Translations under genes and position numbers: made by a program
Assembly: GCA_963555705.1 (NCBI GenBank)
Contig: OY743177.1
Span: forward strand, 57,060,096 to 57,124,095
Direction of reading: 5' to 3'
Length of the DNA: 64,000 nt
Origin: Ligustrum vulgare
Lineage: Eukaryota; Streptophyta; Magnoliopsida; Lamiales; Oleaceae
Part shown: positions 11,514 through 23,674 of the stretch, one piece after another
Layout of the letters: the number at the start of each line of letters is the position of its first letter
Position numbering within the stretch: the stretch's first letter is position 1
Notes under the pieces: model-generated
Databases searched by the model: none
What the model was told of the DNA's origin: nothing
Seen by the model: only the letters and a program-made list of their open reading frames with translations

Positions 11514-14500
11514 TCACCTTAGAAAACCAATTGAAGCTGAGCACAGCTCCAATTTTTCTTTAGTTACCGTCTTAGTCATCATGTCGGCTGGGTTCTTGCT
11601 ACCCTGGATCTTCTCTAGTGTTAATACTTCATCCTCTAGAAGAGACCTGATGAAGTGATAACGGAGTCCAATGTGCTTGGTTCTAGAATGAAATGCTGAA
11701 TTCTTTGCCAGATGTATCGCACTCTGACTATCACTGTGCAAAATATTCTTCTCCTGACTGAATCCCAATTCTGCCAACAAACCCTGTAACCAGATCATTT
11801 CTTTGCTAGCCTCGGTTACTGCCACGTACTCTGCTTCTGTAGTGGATAGAGCAACAATCTTCTGTATCTGCGAAATCCAGCTAACTGCAGTAGTACCTAC
11901 TGTGAAAACATAACCAGTAGTACTTCGTCTGCGATCTACCTCGCCAGCAAAATCTGCATCTACAAAGCCTTGTAGAGTCACCTCGCCTCGTCCAAAGCAT
12001 AAGCATCTATCAGTAGTTCCCCGTAGATATCTTAATATCCACTTTACTGCTTCCCAATGCTGCTTTCCTGGATTTGCCATAAACCTACTCACAACTCCCA
12101 CTGCATGAGCAATATTTGGTCTGGTACAAACCATGGCATACATTAAACTTCCAATGGCTGAGGCATATGGTATTTTAGCCATGAAGTTTATCTCGTCCTC
12201 TGTCTTAGGACTCTGATCACTAGATAGACGGAAGTGATTAGCTAGTGGCGTGCTGACAGCCTTCGCACTGCACATGTTAAATCTCTGCAGAACTTGACTA
12301 ATGTACTTGGCCTGAGATAACTGCAAGATACCCTTCTGCTTATCTCTGAAAATCCTCATTCCGAGAATCTGCTTCGCTGTACCCAAGTCCTTCATTTCGA
12401 ATTCTGCTGACAGCTGCATCTTTAACTTCTTGATTTCGTCCATATCTGAGCCTGCTACTAACATATCATCGACATAAAGTAGCAAAATTATATAACTGGA
12501 CTCGAATCTCCTGAAGTAGCAACAATGGTCAGCATTACATTTGAAGTAGCCATTTTTCTGCATAAATCCGTCGAACTTCTTGTACCACTGTCTCGGGGCT
12601 TGCTTTAAGCCATACAGGCTCTTCTTCAATTTGCAAACGAGCTTCTCCTTTCCTTTGACTGAGAAGCCTTCTGGCTGCTGCATATATATTTCCTCCTCAA
12701 GGTCACCATGGAGGAAAGCAGTTTTTACATCTAACTGCTCCAAGTGCAAACCCTTTGCTGCAACAATACTCAAGACTGATCTGATTGTTGTCAGCTTCAC
12801 AACTGGCGAAAATATTTCCGTGTAGTCAATTCCTTCTTTCTGCTGGAAACCTTTGACCACCAACCTCGCCTTGTATCTCTTTGATCCATCATGTTCCTCC
12901 TTGATTCTGTACACCCACTTATTGTGTAGAGCTCTCTTTCCTGTAGGTAACTCGGCTAGTTCCCACGTCTGGTTAGAGATGAGAGACTTTATCTCATCTT
13001 TCATTGCAAGCTCCCACTTGCCAGAATCACCGACTTGACATGCCTCATGATAGCATTCAGGTTCACCTGCATCAGTAAGTAACATGTAACTCATGTACTT
13101 TCTATTTGGAACATGAGGTCTGGTTGACCTTCTAAGAACAGGGACTGGAGACTGTGATGCATCAGTCTCTAGAACAGGCTCCTGTAACTGCAGATCCTCC
13201 TCTGTCTGCTGCGACGTACTACTTTCTGGAGCATCATCCAACTCAACATATGTTGGATCATCATGTACTGTGTCATCGGACTGCACTGCATTTCTGTCCT
13301 TGTACATAACCTTCTCGTTGAATATGACATCCCTGCTTCTGATGACCTTTCTGTTCTGGTCATCCCATAAGCGGTAGCCGAACTCATCTCCGCCATATCC
13401 AATGAATGTGCACTTTAGTGATTTGGGGTCTAGCTTGCCCCTTGCCTGATCACTTATATGTGCATATGCGACACATCCAAAAACTTTCACGTGGGAAAGT
13501 TTTATTTCTTTTCCGCTCCATACTTCCTCCGGTATCCTGTACTCCAACGGTACCGAGGGTCCTCGATTGATCAAGTACACCGCTGTGTTGACTGCTTCTG
13601 CCCAAAACTGTTTGGGCAAGCCTGCATGTAACCTCATGCTTCTGGCTCTCTCCGTTAATGTCCGGTTCATACGTTCTGCAACTCCATTTTGCTGTGGAGT
13701 CCCTGGCAACGTCCTCTCCATTTTGATGCCATTCTGATAACAGAACTTTTTGAATGCCATATCCGTATATTCTCCTCCGTTGTCGGACCTCAGCTTCTTT
13801 ACTCGCAATCCTGTTTCATTTTCCACCATGGCTTTCCACTTCTTGAACACATCAAATACTTCGGACTTGTGTCTCAAGAAATAAACCCACACTTTTCTCG
13901 AGTGGTCATCAATGAAAGTCACAAAGTATGACTTTCCGCCAATAGATGAAACTGCGGTTGGTCCCCAGACGTCTGTATGGACTAACTCAAGTTTCTCTTG
14001 CTTCCGAGTTCTGCCACTAGTGTTGAAACTCACCCTGGTCTGCTTCCCAAAGATGCAACTCTCGCATAAGTCTATATCAGTAGACTGAAGCTCTGGTAGT
14101 TTCCCCTTTGCATGCATATACTTGAGTCCCTTCTGACTCATATGCCCAAGTCTCTGGTGCCACAAGTTTGGGCCCTCCTTGCTTTCAGCAACTGCAATTG
14201 TCACACAAGCATCCGTCGTTGTGTAAAGGGTGCCAGTATCCTTGCCTCGAGCGATAATCATGGCGCCCTTGGTGATCTTCCAGTTATCACCAGAGAAGGT
14301 GGTGACATGTCCTTCTCCCGACAATTGCTTGACGGAGATCAAGTTCTTCCTCAATTCTGGAATATGTCTCACGTCCTTCAGCTTCCACACAGATCCATTG
14401 ATCTTTATCTGTACATCACCTTTTCCGACCACGCCACACGGTTGATCATTACCGAGATATACTCTGCCAAAATCACCCCGCGTATAGTTTACAAAAAACT

Positions 14501-15413
14501 CCTTGTTTGAGGTAGCATGAAAAGATGCTCCGGAATCAATCACCCAGTATTCCGTTTTTCTCTCCAAAGAGCATATCAAAGCATCGTCCGCTTCCTCTTC
14601 CACAACATTAACCTCCGTCCTGTTCTCCTTTTCTTTTGGAGGTGTTGGACACTGGTTTTTGTAATGACCGGTCTTGCCACACTTCCAACATTCCACAACC
14701 TTTGTCTTGTTAGGATTGTTTGGATTTCTGGACCTCGATCTACCACTTCTGAATTTGCCGTTGCCCCGCCCATTTCCTCTGTTAGAACTCCTGCCTCTGC
14801 TTTCCACGTTCAACGCCGATCCTGAAGTTGAGACACCTTCTGACTGTCGTCTGATCTCCTCCGTTAAGATCATGCTTACGACATCATCGAACTTCAATTT
14901 TGACTTTCCGGCAGAGCCACTAATTGCTGTGACTGTACCATTCCAGCTGTCTGGCAACTGCCCAAGAATCAACAGAGCTCGAACTTCATCACTAAAAGTG
15001 ATTTCGACTGTGTTTAGCTGGTCCGTCACTTCATTGAATTCATTTAGGTGCTCCCCAACTCTTCCGCCTTCGGCCATCTTCATATTGAACAACTTTTTAA
15101 TTAAGTGGACTTTATTTGCTGCAGATGGCTGTTCGTACATGCTAGAGAGGGCTGCCATGAGAGACTCTGTCGTCTTCTCATTTTTTATGTTGAAGGCCAC
15201 TGACTTTGACGACGTCAGCCTGATTGTGCCGAGTGCTTTTCGATCAAGCAACTCCCAATCCCCCTGGCTTATATCTTCTGGCTTTTCTTTTAGTGGTTTG
15301 TATAGATCCTTCTGGTACAAATAGTCCTCCATTTGCATTTTCCAAAATCCAAAATTTGAACCATCAAATTTATCAATTTTGGATATTTTCTCATCTGTCG
15401 ACATTGCTCCCAC
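11514..15413 (-). CDS. Copia gag-pol polyprotein, TNT1-94-like, 1299 aa
   Basis: A single frame encodes all functions of a Ty1/Copia element. The gag (UBN2-type) region covers about residues 10-200, followed by an Arg/Gly/Asn-rich stretch and a CCHC zinc knuckle at C242, C245, H250, C255 (nucleic-acid binding). Protease has the DSGAS catalytic motif at D293. Integrase has its HHCC zinc part around H419-C453 and the catalytic triad D481, D544, E580 with the D-x35-E spacing of the family. Reverse transcriptase has D895 in LDVKTAF and YVDD at 980-983. RNase H has D1152, E1193 and D1228. Start: MGAMSTDEK, with a second Met at residue 4 equally possible. Length, motif order and catalytic residues are all as expected for a functional element. 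It acts in cytoplasmic virus-like particles, then integrates the cDNA into nuclear DNA. Confidence 0.96.
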   Translation of the reverse strand: MGAMSTDEKISKIDKFDGSNFGFWKMQMEDYLYQKDLYKPLKEKPEDISQGDWELLDRKALGTIRLTSSKSVAFNIKNEKTTESLMAALSSMYEQPSAANKVHLIKKLFNMKMAEGGRVGEHLNEFNEVTDQLNTVEITFSDEVRALLILGQLPDSWNGTVTAISGSAGKSKLKFDDVVSMILTEEIRRQSEGVSTSGSALNVESRGRSSNRGNGRGNGKFRSGRSRSRNPNNPNKTKVVECWKCGKTGHYKNQCPTPPKEKENRTEVNVVEEEADDALICSLERKTEYWVIDSGASFHATSNKEFFVNYTRGDFGRVYLGNDQPCGVVGKGDVQIKINGSVWKLKDVRHIPELRKNLISVKQLSGEGHVTTFSGDNWKITKGAMIIARGKDTGTLYTTTDACVTIAVAESKEGPNLWHQRLGHMSQKGLKYMHAKGKLPELQSTDIDLCESCIFGKQTRVSFNTSGRTRKQEKLELVHTDVWGPTAVSSIGGKSYFVTFIDDHSRKVWVYFLRHKSEVFDVFKKWKAMVENETGLRVKKLRSDNGGEYTDMAFKKFCYQNGIKMERTLPGTPQQNGVAERMNRTLTERARSMRLHAGLPKQFWAEAVNTAVYLINRGPSVPLEYRIPEEVWSGKEIKLSHVKVFGCVAYAHISDQARGKLDPKSLKCTFIGYGGDEFGYRLWDDQNRKVIRSRDVIFNEKVMYKDRNAVQSDDTVHDDPTYVELDDAPESSTSQQTEEDLQLQEPVLETDASQSPVPVLRRSTRPHVPNRKYMSYMLLTDAGEPECYHEACQVGDSGKWELAMKDEIKSLISNQTWELAELPTGKRALHNKWVYRIKEEHDGSKRYKARLVVKGFQQKEGIDYTEIFSPVVKLTTIRSVLSIVAAKGLHLEQLDVKTAFLHGDLEEEIYMQQPEGFSVKGKEKLVCKLKKSLYGLKQAPRQWYKKFDGFMQKNGYFKCNADHCCYFRRFESSYIILLLYVDDMLVAGSDMDEIKKLKMQLSAEFEMKDLGTAKQILGMRIFRDKQKGILQLSQAKYISQVLQRFNMCSAKAVSTPLANHFRLSSDQSPKTEDEINFMAKIPYASAIGSLMYAMVCTRPNIAHAVGVVSRFMANPGKQHWEAVKWILRYLRGTTDRCLCFGRGEVTLQGFVDADFAGEVDRRRSTTGYVFTVGTTAVSWISQIQKIVALSTTEAEYVAVTEASKEMIWLQGLLAELGFSQEKNILHSDSQSAIHLAKNSAFHSRTKHIGLRYHFIRSLLEDEVLTLEKIQGSKNPADMMTKTVTKEKLELCSASIGFLR

Positions 15414-15517
15414 TCGATCACAAAACAGTCTAAAGAAATCTTTTCTGATGTGGAAGATCAGTCAAAGTTGCAACCACAGAGCATACTAAGAATTTCAAAA
15501 GACTTTAATGAGCCAAG

Positions 15518-15529
15518 GCTCTGATACCA
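15518..15529 (-). other. Primer-binding site, perfect initiator tRNA-Met match
   Basis: TGGTATCAGAGC on the minus strand, two bases after the 5' LTR. Confidence 0.92.
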
Positions 15530-15531
15530 AT

Positions 15532-15997
15532 TGTTGGGAATTAGGACGCAACTAATCCCGTCCAGGATCGATGTGACACAAATAAATTGGACTGAGAAAA
15601 TATAAATACGCAAAAATAAAATGCAAATACGAAACACAAAGATTTACGTGGTTCAGCAATTTGCCTACGTCCACGGACCCACACCAATATATTTCACTAA
15701 CTCGAAAATGAGGAGTACAAAATACAACACTGTATTTTTATCTGCCTATGCAAAGGCTATTCTCTCCAACTCACTTTTCTCACTATTTTGTGAAATGTCT
15801 CTCTTGTGTTGCTCTCTACAAACACTCTTTGTTGTGGTGGTGTTTCTCTTCAACACTTGAGCTCTATTTATAGGAAGAATTAGGATGAATTGGGAATAAC
15901 AAATTTCACCATCCTTACCTACTACCAAAACCTACCAACATTCACCTAATTATTTTCACCAACTAATCTTCCACCTAATAGTCTCCATCTACCAACA
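15532..15997 (-). repeat. 5' LTR of the intact Copia element
   Basis: 466 bp LTR lying upstream of gag-pol on the minus strand. It carries the promoter region of the element. Confidence 0.96.
15865..15872 (-). promoter_or_regulatory. TATA box of the intact Copia element
   Basis: On the minus strand the LTR reads CCTATAAATAGAGCTC, a textbook plant TATA box about 330 bp upstream of the LTR/primer-site junction. The same box is in the other LTR. Confidence 0.65.
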
Positions 15998-16002
15998 TAA
16001 AT

Positions 16003-17718
16003 CTATTGTATCGTATTCATCAATAAGTTTACTAAGGAGTCCTTCAAGGAAACTATCTATTACGTAGAAATTTTGGTGTAAATATGGCCATCTACTACAA
16101 TTTGTTCAATTCGTTAAATAGATGATATCTCAAGGGAATAATATCTGCATGCCTATATACAATGTATTATGTTTCAAAAAAGTGACGGAAATGAAATATG
16201 TGTTTTTTTTCCAAGGGAGGAAAAGGAAGTTGAGAGTGGAGAATACTTAGATCTCTTCCTACCAGAGAGGCAGAGAGCATGACATCTAGAGTCATTTTGA
16301 CATTGCTTGATCAAATTTGCATTTACTATGTCATAACATTATCTCATGTAAGACATGATGCAGAAAAACCATAATCTCCCTTCAAATGGTAAAATTACAA
16401 GAGAGCAGAAGAAGAACGAAGTACGTTGAGCCCACAAGCAGTGGAAAATCCAGGAATCTTGGTTTGGGGGCCAACAATTGTTGATGGTTCTATAATAATT
16501 GACAATCAATAGTGTAGCAATAAATGAAGAGAGATGCACAATCAATAGTTATACTATTATGTTGCATGTACTCTACACCCCATGTATTTGTTCACCAGTT
16601 AGTATCTATATTCACTATACACTAGTGAAACATTGCATTCTTTGAATTGCAATGGGAAGTCGACATTATGACATTAACAAAGTACTTTCTGAAATGTCTT
16701 CCAGCAATAAACTATACACAAATGAAAATATAAATATTTTAAAAACCCACATTCTCCTATGCATATAGACAAGAAATGTACACCAATTTCAATACATGTA
16801 TTATAACCACAAATGAATTAATTCTAGAAATATAGAATAGGTATCACATATTCATGAACTGGACCCACAACAACATCATACCAAATAATTGCTAGCCACA
16901 CACCAAATAATTGCTACCATTACTACATTCATCTCAATATACAAAACTGTGTTCGAATTCGATTCTTGGCGTCCTCATGGTTTCTTATTTATCAATAATT
17001 TTAAACATTGAACATGACTGAAATCATGTGAAGCATCTAATTTATTGGTAAGCAAACAAGGAAAAAGAAGTCAGTTAATCAATATCACATTCAAAATGAA
17101 AAAAACAATAATGACTTATTGAATACCAGAAAAATGACTTATATTTATGATTAATTGCATGATTGATGTTAGTTAATATACATAGGAATGATGAGACCGA
17201 ATCTCTCACTTAAAATTATATTAAGTCCCGTGCTTTCCATTATTATAATGAAAAACCAGAGTCTGCTATTGATGTCAGTTTGTTGAGTCACTCAATGCTA
17301 TTCACTGGTGGATATGTTTATCATTATGAAGTATTAGAGACTCTAAACAATGTGTCATACTTAACTAAAACCATATCCTTTATTGAGAAAATCAAAAGTA
17401 ATATAATTTTTGGAAGCATTTATTTAATTCGTATTAATTGGTTAATAAAGTGTCTTCTATTGTTATAGTGAAAAACCATAATTCACCCTCAATGTCGGCT
17501 TGTTGAATCGCTCAAGGATGCGAGTGGGAAATGGTGTTTATCACTATGAAACATAAGATGCTTCTAAACAATTGGATAGAATTCAACTGAAATCTATCTT
17601 TTGTTATGTCATTCAAGAAGATGAGATTTTGGCGGTACATTCAAAACACATAAGATGTTTGCAATAAAGAGTTGTATACTTGTTGATCTAGGAGTCACAT
17701 AGAGATGTGATTGATAGG
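16003..17718. other. AT-rich stretch with a duplicated segment, no gene
   Basis: No gene was recognised. A segment near 17240-17340 (AATGAAAAACCAGAGTCTGC onward) recurs in diverged form at about 17465-17555. Part of it (CTTGTTGAGTCACTCAATG) recurs at about 20832-20851, just beyond the solo LTR. This looks like an old element, possibly the 5' part of the plus-strand Copia remains at 22400. Confidence 0.45.
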
Positions 17719-17723
17719 GATGT

Positions 17724-20700
17724 TGTAAGACCGCTTTTCATTTATGGACAATTCTGAAATTTCACGTGATATTTATGTTAATGTTGTTATAAATTTTAAA
17801 TTGATAATTTTTAATGTCTACAATTTTAATTATTTTGCAGTGGAAGAACTTGGACGCCGTCTCGATCAATGTACCAATTAAAAGTTTATAAATTGTTTAT
17901 TTTAATAGTTTACGTGTAAATTATGTGATTAATTGTTTTATTTCCTAAACATGCTATTTTCTACTTTATTGTGTTACATTCAAAGTTGGGGAAAAGTTTA
18001 GTGGCAATTGGGAAATAAATTAGAACTTATGGACTTAACTATGCACTTGGAGGGAAAGGAGGGACTAAATTGCAAAATTCCAAAATATAAACCTAAACCT
18101 AAACATCATTTTTCTCACCTGCGGCTCTCTCCCTCTCTCGCGACCTCTGTCCCTCAACCTCTCACTCTCTCGCTCTGCCTCCGTCTCTCCCTCTCGGTTT
18201 CTTCTCCCGGCGACTTCGACGCCCACCCACCGGTCACCAACAGTAAGACATCCTTCCCCTACCCTACGCACACATAGACTCGAACGCCCACACGAACTAC
18301 ACACTTTCACGTGCACACACATATATGCGTATTGAGGTATATATATAAGTTGAGTGTATGTATATATGTTAAGATTCTTCAAAATTCAGATTTTGGAATA
18401 GTTTAAATTCGAATTTAATTGTTAATTTCAGTTTGTGGGATATATATATGAAAATCTGCCGATTTAGAAAATTTTAATTCAGGGAATTAGTTAACTGTTT
18501 GGTAAATGCTGATTTACAATGGTTATTTTCAGATTGGAATTTTTGTGTGTGTATGTATACATGGATGTGTAAATTATACAATGAATTTTCAGATTTCGAG
18601 AATTTTAGATTAAAATTTGTTTAATTGAGATTTGTAGTTTAACTTAGAGTTATAAATGTAATTTTCAATTCTAATGAAGATGTATATATGTGTGTCATTC
18701 ACGGTAAATTTTCAGATTTCTTAGTTTATGTAGACTAATTTTCAGATTTCAAAATTTATGAATTCATTAGGGTAATTGAAATGTTTAGTTTTAGAAATGG
18801 TGATTTTAGAAATTTGAGAGAAAATTTTGTGAATGTGTATATCAACTTTAGATTTTGGAAATATGACATTAATCGTTTAATTAATTGCTTCTGTTTCAAA
18901 TTTTTGGAATTTTGATGTTTTCAAAGGTACAAAAGATTTTATGGTAAGTTTTAAATTTCGAAAATTATAAATTTGTTTAATTGAAGTTCATATTAAACTT
19001 TGGTAAGAAATATAAAATTTTTGATTTGGGTAATGCATATACATACAAGTAAAAATTCATATTTTATAATGTTTAAATTGGTAAATTGATATTGGGTAAA
19101 GTTTGAGTTAAGTTAAATATTTTAGTTTGAGTTTGAATTAAAAGACGAGAGTTTCTAACGTGGATTGAAATTTATCTCTTATTTTCGAATATGGTTTTAT
19201 GTGTTTTGGTTATTATGTTAAGTCACGCTTGGGTTAAATTGAAGTTTTAATCTCGGTTAATTTTTGATTATTATTAAAATGAATAATGAATATGTTTGTG
19301 AACTGAAAGTTATACGTTTTGTCGAATGGTTTAAATCTTTTGATTTCGAGTATTGTATGAAAGTATTTAATATATCTTAATACCTTGTTTGGAATAAATG
19401 ATCACAAGAATGAAAAGGGAAAGAAGATTTATTGTTTTAACTTGTTTAATGTAATGTTAAGAGAATGATGAATATATCAATTTGAACTGAAAGTATATTT
19501 TACTAAATGAATGGATACAACTAGGATTTTGGTACATTGACGACACGAGCAGTCGAGGCTCCTCCACTTGCAAATCCAGATAACGGTAAATGCTAAGGAC
19601 GTCAAGTAAGTAAACTTCTCCCTACTTTCATCAAAGTTGAATGTTAATGTGGAATTAATGTGCTTAATTGACATTCGTGTTAATTACGGAATTTTAATGC
19701 TTTTGGTCTACCATATGTAATTATGTGTAGTTAAGGAAATGTTCAAGCATGCACGTTACATGTCATTGCATCATCAAGCATGCATTGACATCGAAATGGG
19801 AAAGTCAAATGTTTTAATGAAAGGAATGTGTCAAAGTGCAATTTTTGTCAAAAATTATGTATCCCAAGTTTTTGAAAGAATGGGTGTACTTCTATGTCAT
19901 GAAAGATGCGAGTGGGAAATGGGGCGCGGGGGACCGGCGTACCCGAATGTAATGAGCCGCTTTGCGGTGGAATGAATGTTAAACCGTTTTGCGGTGGAAA
20001 TGTGAATGTGAATCTGGTTCCAAATAAGAATTGCCCACTGATATATGATTGACTAGAAGATACACCAAGTGAGCTCACGATGGAAATGTAAAGTGAAAGT
20101 TTTGAAATGTTAAGTGAAAGTTCGAAATGTTGAAAGTTTTGAAAGGTTAAAGCGAATGGGCATACATATTTCAAAGTTTAAAGCATTTCATGTCATAAGC
20201 ATCCATTCATGCATAAAGTTTACTTACTGAACTTTAGCTCACCCCAATCCCTCCCCCATATTTCAGGTGATGGAAGTTAGATGATTAGAGGAGAGCACGT
20301 GGCGGCAGGCTCAGACAGTACCGAATTGAATTATTTAAAATTTAATTTAATGATTTAATTTAAGTTTTTAGTTGTTATTCTTTTAAATTGATAAATCATT
20401 TTGAATAAGTTTGTCGGTTCTTAGTCAAAATAAGTTATGGTATTTCCCTGTGATTAGTTTTTATCATGTTTCATGAGTTTATAAATTTATACTTCAAGTT
20501 ATTTTGGTTGAGGAGTTTGGGGAATTGATGTTGAAGTTGAATTTTGGAATTATGGTTGGATGTTGAATGTTGGATTTGAATGGGTTGAAAATCTCATATT
20601 TATTGTAGGTCTGATGTCCCTCTACAGGTTGGTTATGTCCAAGTTATAGAGGAGACTCTGCTGAAATTTCTATAAAATTTTAGAATAGAAAATGAAAAGG

Positions 20701-20818
20701 TTGAAGTTTTTAAATGATTTGTTTCCGCATTTTAATGTTTAAACGATTTATTTCCGCATATAATGTGAATGAAAGTTAACACGCCTAGGTTTTAGACTTT
20801 TGAACTTGGGGTGTTACA
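17724..20818 (+). mobile_element. Solo LTR, long-LTR (probably Ty3/Gypsy) family
   Basis: 3095 bp starting TGTAAGACCGC and ending GGGGTGTTACA, flanked by GATGT at 17719-17723 and 20819-20823. The ends form an imperfect inverted repeat (TGTAAGACC against TGTAACACC). There is no pol, primer site or second LTR, so the simplest reading is LTR-LTR recombination. A CT-rich block (about 18115-18245) may be a 5' leader. The region about 20220-20270 (TACTGAACTTTAGCTCACCCC) and GAGGAGACTCTG near 20650 recur in the other solo LTR at 38596-41155. Orientation (+) is inferred from that comparison. The Gypsy assignment is inference from end sequence and length. Confidence 0.8.
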
Positions 20819-20823
20819 GATGT

Positions 20824-22400
20824 ATTATTAGGGCTTGTTGAGTCACTCAATGTTCTAATAGAACAAATGGATCCTAACCCACTTTGAATCTGATAGGATT
20901 CCACGAGATTAATGTCGAGGGTCATTAATTCTAGTAAAATAGTGGGAGAAATCAATTTAATAAAAGGCCTTATTAAATTGATTTATGCATGATAATACAT
21001 GATTTTACTTTCATATTTTATTATTGTTGTATGAGTTTTTCTAATTTGTGTTATCACTTAAGTTTTTATAGTGTCATTGATGCTAAACAAGTTCATTAGA
21101 CTGAAACCCTTAGATTGACATAATCATTTGAGAACTGATATCAAACACGATATGATCAAGAATGCACTTCTCGAAACATGCCAATAATAAGATAGTGAAT
21201 TAATAATTGTAAGGCTTCTTTAATCAAACTGAAGAGTGATAAATTCGGTGAATCTTCTACTTCAGTTTTTTATTTGGTAAAGTTTAATTAATATACTTTA
21301 TCTACCAATCAAGAAGTAGATATATACTGATAATATACAATGGCTAAAAGAATAAAACTTCGAAAAGGGTGAAAGACCTATATGTATGTAATAATGCAAA
21401 TGTTGCTTGAACAGCTTAAGAAGCTATCACGTATCTTTTCCTTCTCATTCATCTTGAAATTAGACAAATTGCTAATTTCAATTTTTATGAAAAACGACAC
21501 TTCCATTTCATGTTTGAACATGAAGGGATTTTCCTCTTTAGTTAAGAATAATAGTTATTCATTAACTTGGATGAGATATTATGAAAATTATCCTGAGTTA
21601 ATCGATGCTGAGCGATGAGAGAATTTTCAATTTCTTATAAAATAATGCCAAAAAAAAAAAAAAGGCTTCACTTACACGCTCCAGCACCTCCTTGGCTGAA
21701 AGTAAATAACAAGTAGTCTACATTCTTAATATTGATAAGGCATATAAGAAGTTACACTTAAATTTGGTACTTGACTTATTCACTTAATAGAAACAAGTCA
21801 CGTTTTTTTGAAAAAAGGAAAAGTGAGACGGTTGATCTACCGAGCTTATTACTTTCGGATTTAAATGGGCATATGTCATAATAGTATCTAATCATTAGAT
21901 AACCTTGATATTCATAGTTATTTATAATGAAATTTAAATCTGAGAGTTCAAAGAGTTCAAATAATATAGATATAAATTAGAAGCCAAAAAAGAAAAACAT
22001 TTTAAGCAGTTATATTTTATCAAAGTGAAGAATATACTTTTTAAGTGTTAACTTCAAGATTATATTATGTGAACATAATTTTTACACAGGTATTCCGCAA
22101 CGGTATATTTGAATGAGGGGATTGCAAATCCAATCATTAATGAAGCCACACAAAATCTCCAAAATTGTTTTTGAAACTTTGCATTGAACAATGTGTTACA
22201 TATTTGGTCGTGTTCCATAATAATCGGTCGATCAAAGTTCATATAAGTTATGGATTTGAGATGTATAGTATTCCTAGTGTTAAAATTTAAAACCTTAATA
22301 TTTTTCAGAAGTATACTAAATCTGGATGAGGCATGATCGATGCTTGGGATGTGCTCACTACTCAGGATGTAATGGCGACTAAGAATGTACAAGCTCCATT
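20824..22400. other. AT-rich decayed sequence, no gene seen
   Basis: Directly continues the 16003-17718 segment once the solo LTR is removed. It leads into the Copia RT remains. No readable integrase or gag similarity was found. Confidence 0.45.
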
Positions 22401-23674
22401 TAATATTATTAGGATCATTTGTACTCCATTGAATTAAAAATCCTTGATTGCTAATATTGTATTAGCCATCAAGGATGATGAGCCTATATATACATATAAG
22501 CTAAGTAAAATGTTTACTAAAAGAGATGGCAGGAAGCTATGAAATCTTAGATGAACACCATGTATGAAAACAAGTTTTGGAACTTGTATTGTTCCATCTA
22601 AGAGGGTAAAACCCATAGCTTTAAATAAGTTTATAAGAAAAAAGATCGACATGGATGGAAATGTTCATCATCATAGGATAAGACTAGTGATAAAGGTTTA
22701 CAAGCAAAGCCAATTACTTGACTCTAATGAAACATTCACATTAGTCCTAATATGTGAATCAATTTTGATTCTGCTTGAGGTAGCAACATAATGTGACTAT
22801 GAGATTTGAAGATGGATTAAAAAAATGCGGGAGTCTTAATGAGGATTGTATATTATACAATCCGAAGGTTTTGAATCCAAAGGGATCCAAACATAGTATG
22901 ACAGCTATTGATCTAATTATGGATTAAAGCAAGCCTCATGGAGCTAGAATCTTAATTTTGATGAGTTAATCAAAGAGTTTAACTTTATCAAGATTTAAGA
23001 TGAACATAGGATGTGTACAAAAGGTTAGTGAGAGTGTTCAACATTCCTGATACTATATGTAGATGACATTTAATTGATCATAAATTAATTTCCTTAAAAA
23101 TTAAAAGTGCAATTAATAAAAATTTCTCCACGATGAATTTGAGAAATAAGACCTTTATTTGGGAACTAGAATCTGTAGAGACAGATTTGAAATGTTGTTT
23201 GATTTCTCAATCCAAGTACATAGATATAATGCTAATATGGTTAGGATAAAAGAATCAAAGGTGTGATTCAATCTCAAGAGTCATGAAATTAATCTTCTCA
23301 AATTAGTGTTTAGAATACAGATTGAGAAAGAATGATGTGAAGAAAATACTTGATTGTTTGACAATAAGATCTTCTAAAACACAACACTATCTACGACACA
23401 TTTTGTATTCTTGCGTACTTGAGAAGTACTAAGAACACAAAAGACATGAGAAATGTAGACTTACAGTCTTTGTGTATAGAAATACCACCCTTCAGTTTGA
23501 GAAAGCATGATGGGAATTTTCAGTCTGATTGTGAATTAACTCATAGTAGTGTTGTAGTAAGTTTGAAAGGTTTCAAATAATGATGACTACTATACTTTAC
23601 AAACAATAATAGATGCATAGATGCTTGGTAAGAAATCACGATTGTTGAGTTCATTAGTGAACTATAAGTGTTCC
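22400..23674 (+). pseudogene. Decayed Copia reverse transcriptase / RNase H, left part
   Basis: Read in shifting frames, the plus strand follows Copia RT. WQEAMKS and MNTMYENK (near 22520-22570) are the start of RT. KIDMDGNVHHHRIRLVIKVYKQ and ETFTLV follow (near 22645-22745). Then come SLNED, NPKGSKH (near 22830-22900), SKPHGA in place of LKQAS (near 22930), an LYVDD-like segment near 23050, ISQSKYID near 23200, LAYLRSTKNTKDM near 23420, and the start of the last RNase H segment at about 23610-23674. Many stops and frameshifts make it non-functional. It stops abruptly at the GTTCC site where the LTR array begins and resumes at 35323. Confidence 0.75.

Larger units (their letters stand above)
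10959..15997 (-). mobile_element. Ty1/Copia LTR retrotransposon, recent and structurally intact
   Basis: The element is 5039 bp with two 466 bp LTRs (10959-11424, 15532-15997) that start TG and end CA. The TAAAT duplication is at 10954-10958 and 15998-16002. I see one difference between the LTRs (C/T in the GAAATGYCTCTC context). A perfect tRNA-Met primer site, a polypurine tract, a TATA box and one uninterrupted 1299-codon gag-pol frame are all present. Nothing essential appears missing, so this copy may be capable of transposition and inserted recently. Confidence 0.97.

Noticed and set aside
11048..15928. Paired frames of 79 and 60 codons at 11048 and 15621 on the plus strand and their minus-strand partners
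   Set aside because: They are the two LTRs of one Copia element, so identity reflects the LTR and not coding.
18008..18382. Arg/Glu-rich or Ser/Leu-rich frames on both strands
   Set aside because: They come from a CT/GA-rich tract inside the solo LTR.
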